A stretch of DNA of 6,847 nt, taken from positions 392-7,238 of the forward strand of contig DOMW01000294.1 of NCBI GenBank assembly GCA_003510345.1, read 5' to 3'. Position 1 is the first letter of the stretch. The number at the start of each line of letters is the position of its first letter. Of this stretch, positions 5,212-6,847 are shown in pieces. A program made the position numbers and the translations under genes. The notes beneath the pieces are model-generated. The model did not search any database, had not been told where the DNA came from, and saw only the letters and a program-made list of their open reading frames with translations. Origin of the DNA: Clostridiales bacterium (GTDB taxonomy: Bacteria; Bacillota; Clostridia; Christensenellales; Christensenellaceae).

Positions 5212-6847
5212 AAAGCATGTAGCAGTCCCTGCCCTGCTGCTTCGCCTTATACATCGCGACGTCCGCGTTTTGATATAGTTCCTGGAACATGCCGCCCTGC
5301 TGCGGGCAGATCGCTATCCCAATACTGGCGGTCATGTGTTCCAATCCGTTTTCCGGCATGATCTTTCTGAATTCATCCAGAAGCTGCGCCGCCTTTTTTT
5401 CCGCCGCCGCGCTGTTCTTAATGCCCGGGCAGAACACAGCAAACTCGTCGCCGCCCAGCCTGCCAATAATATCCGAATCCCTAAAAACATGCCTGAGCGC
5501 ATCAGCGCAGTCTTTGAGCAGCTTGTCCCCCGCGATATGCCCATAGGTATCGTTGATCGTTTTGAAATAATCGATATCGATCATCATAAACACACCGGCG
5601 TTGCCTTCGCTTTCGGAAATACCACAATTTACTTTCCGCTGGAATGTATTTCTGTTCCACAATTCGGTTAAGCCGTCCGTCTCCGCTTTCAGGGTGACGT
5701 CGGCAAGCCGCTGGTGCACAAGCGTAGACCCGAGCACTTCCGCGATCGCCCGAACCGTTTCCAAGTCGCTGTTGCTGAGGCGGGTAAAGTAGGGCTGCTG
5801 CTCCACCATACGGCCGGTAAGCAGCACAGCCACCACTTCATCCTGCAATAAGATGGGAGCGGAAATGAAGAACGGCAGGTCGTATTCTTCGCGCAGCCGC
5901 GCCAAATACCCGTGAGCAGGCCGCGACGTAACAAGTACCGGCTCCTGGCCTATCCGGTCCATCGGCAACTGTATGTTTCGCTTGCGCAGCCGGTCCTGTT
6001 CCGCGGGGGAAAACCCCTGCAACACCACTGGGTCAAATTTCCCCACGCCGTCCGAAACCAGCATAATCGTTTTTTGCATATTCAGCGCGGCGTTGATACG
6101 CTGCGCGATATGAATAAACATGCTCTCATATTCGTTTGTCTGCCGCAGGGAAACCGCCAATTCCGAAAGCAAAAGAAATCCCCGGCGCTTCAGCTCCAGT
6201 TCATACCTGAGGTCAATCGCCTGCTTATCAAGCGCCAATGCTTTAGCGGCATTCTGTTCACAAAGGCCACGCAGTATTTCCGCAGGCGCGTCATGTACCG
6301 GCGCGGCTTTAGGCAGTTCGTCCGCTTCGCTGTTTTCGGCGGGCGGCGCAGTTTCCTCCCCCTGGGAAAACAGGCAGAATATGCCGCTCCAATCCAGTTC
6401 CCTCGGGCGTCCGGCCATCGGGGCGATCTCCACCCCGGAATAAATGCCGAGCACCGGCACGCGGTCGCCCACGACTTCCTGCAACAGCAGCGCATCCTCC
6501 GTGTCCGTGCCGCTATACCCCGCGCACCTGCCCGCGCAATCGATATACGTCGCAAACACGGGGACTCTTCCATTTAAGTTATTGAACAGTGACTCCAGCT
6601 TCGGTTTCATATACTGGTGCAAATCAAAAGAACGGAACATGAGCCGGAATTCCGTGCCCGCCACCATGTCCGGTTCAAACATAACGATACCGCCGCGCTC
6701 CTTGTCTATGTCAAGGCAAAGGCGGCTGGCATAGTGGTCTTCATTATATTTCCCCCACCGCGCCCCGTGATTGACCCCAAACAACAAAAAGAACGGATAT
6801 TGCTCCGGCGTTATAGCGGAACCCAAAAGCTCATCCATAAACGCCAG
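5198..6847 (-). CDS. FIST-GAF-GGDEF diguanylate cyclase, N-terminus cut by window edge
   Basis: The C-terminal part of a predicted cytoplasmic sensor that makes c-di-GMP from two GTP. Residues are counted from the first in-window ATG (6838), giving 546. Residues about 10-158 match FIST_C, a ligand-sensing domain, with IDCAGRCAGYSG (99-110) and PVLGIYSGVEIAPMAG (128-143). An Ala/Pro/Glu linker and likely helical connector (160-235) leads to a GAF domain (about 236-378) and a GGDEF domain (385-544). The catalytic motif RLGGDEF is intact (GGDEF 462-466). So are the metal-site region IDIDYFKTIND (420-430) and the inhibitory I-site RDSD (453-456), five residues upstream of GGDEF. This predicts an active, product-inhibited cyclase. 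No EAL domain follows. The frame stays open upstream of 6838 (codons for Leu-Ala-Phe) without a ribosome binding site, and the FIST_N half is absent, so the true start lies beyond the window, probably by some 200 codons. The last three codons and stop lie in an inverted-repeat arm. Confidence 0.95.
   Translation of the reverse strand: MAFMDELLGSAITPEQYPFFLLFGVNHGARWGKYNEDHYASRLCLDIDKERGGIVMFEPDMVAGTEFRLMFRSFDLHQYMKPKLESLFNNLNGRVPVFATYIDCAGRCAGYSGTDTEDALLLQEVVGDRVPVLGIYSGVEIAPMAGRPRELDWSGIFCLFSQGEETAPPAENSEADELPKAAPVHDAPAEILRGLCEQNAAKALALDKQAIDLRYELELKRRGFLLLSELAVSLRQTNEYESMFIHIAQRINAALNMQKTIMLVSDGVGKFDPVVLQGFSPAEQDRLRKRNIQLPMDRIGQEPVLVTSRPAHGYLARLREEYDLPFFISAPILLQDEVVAVLLTGRMVEQQPYFTRLSNSDLETVRAIAEVLGSTLVHQRLADVTLKAETDGLTELWNRNTFQRKVNCGISESEGNAGVFMMIDIDYFKTINDTYGHIAGDKLLKDCADALRHVFRDSDIIGRLGGDEFAVFCPGIKNSAAAEKKAAQLLDEFRKIMPENGLEHMTASIGIAICPQQGGMFQELYQNADVAMYKAKQQGRDCYMLFRAN

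Overview
The window holds two complete and two edge-truncated protein genes of a signalling neighbourhood, in bacterial DNA with moderately GC-rich coding sequence and AT-rich gaps. The 4HB-tandem-HAMP chemoreceptor, the strong G-rich ribosome binding sites, the MalT-like LuxR ATPase and the FIST-GAF-GGDEF protein together suggest a motile or chemotaxis-competent Clostridia-type Bacillota. That placement is an inference from protein style; no marker gene is present.

Layout. Bases 1-1658 (minus) encode a methyl-accepting chemotaxis protein whose last residues lie beyond the left edge. Bases 1720-2232 (minus) encode a CheW coupling protein immediately upstream of it, so cheW-mcp looks like a two-gene operon read leftwards. 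Bases 2233-2595 are a divergent regulatory gap with several inverted or direct repeats. Bases 2596-5133 (plus) encode an 845-residue MalT-type LuxR regulator with an N-terminal P-loop ATPase and a C-terminal helix-turn-helix. Convergent to it, bases 5198-6847 (minus) encode the C-terminal part of a FIST-GAF-GGDEF diguanylate cyclase whose N-terminus lies beyond the right edge. The convergent junction carries a perfect 18-bp inverted repeat (5135-5211), one arm of which supplies the cyclase stop codon.

How the genes may work together. CheW couples receptors such as the adjacent MCP to the CheA kinase. The cyclase would make c-di-GMP in response to ligands sensed by FIST and GAF, typically favouring a sessile state. 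The LuxR protein is a plausible local transcriptional regulator, transcribed divergently from cheW. Functional links between the three units are inferred from proximity only. No RNA gene, CRISPR array, transposase or integrase was seen. The least explained elements are the junction inverted repeat and the structured leader of cheW.
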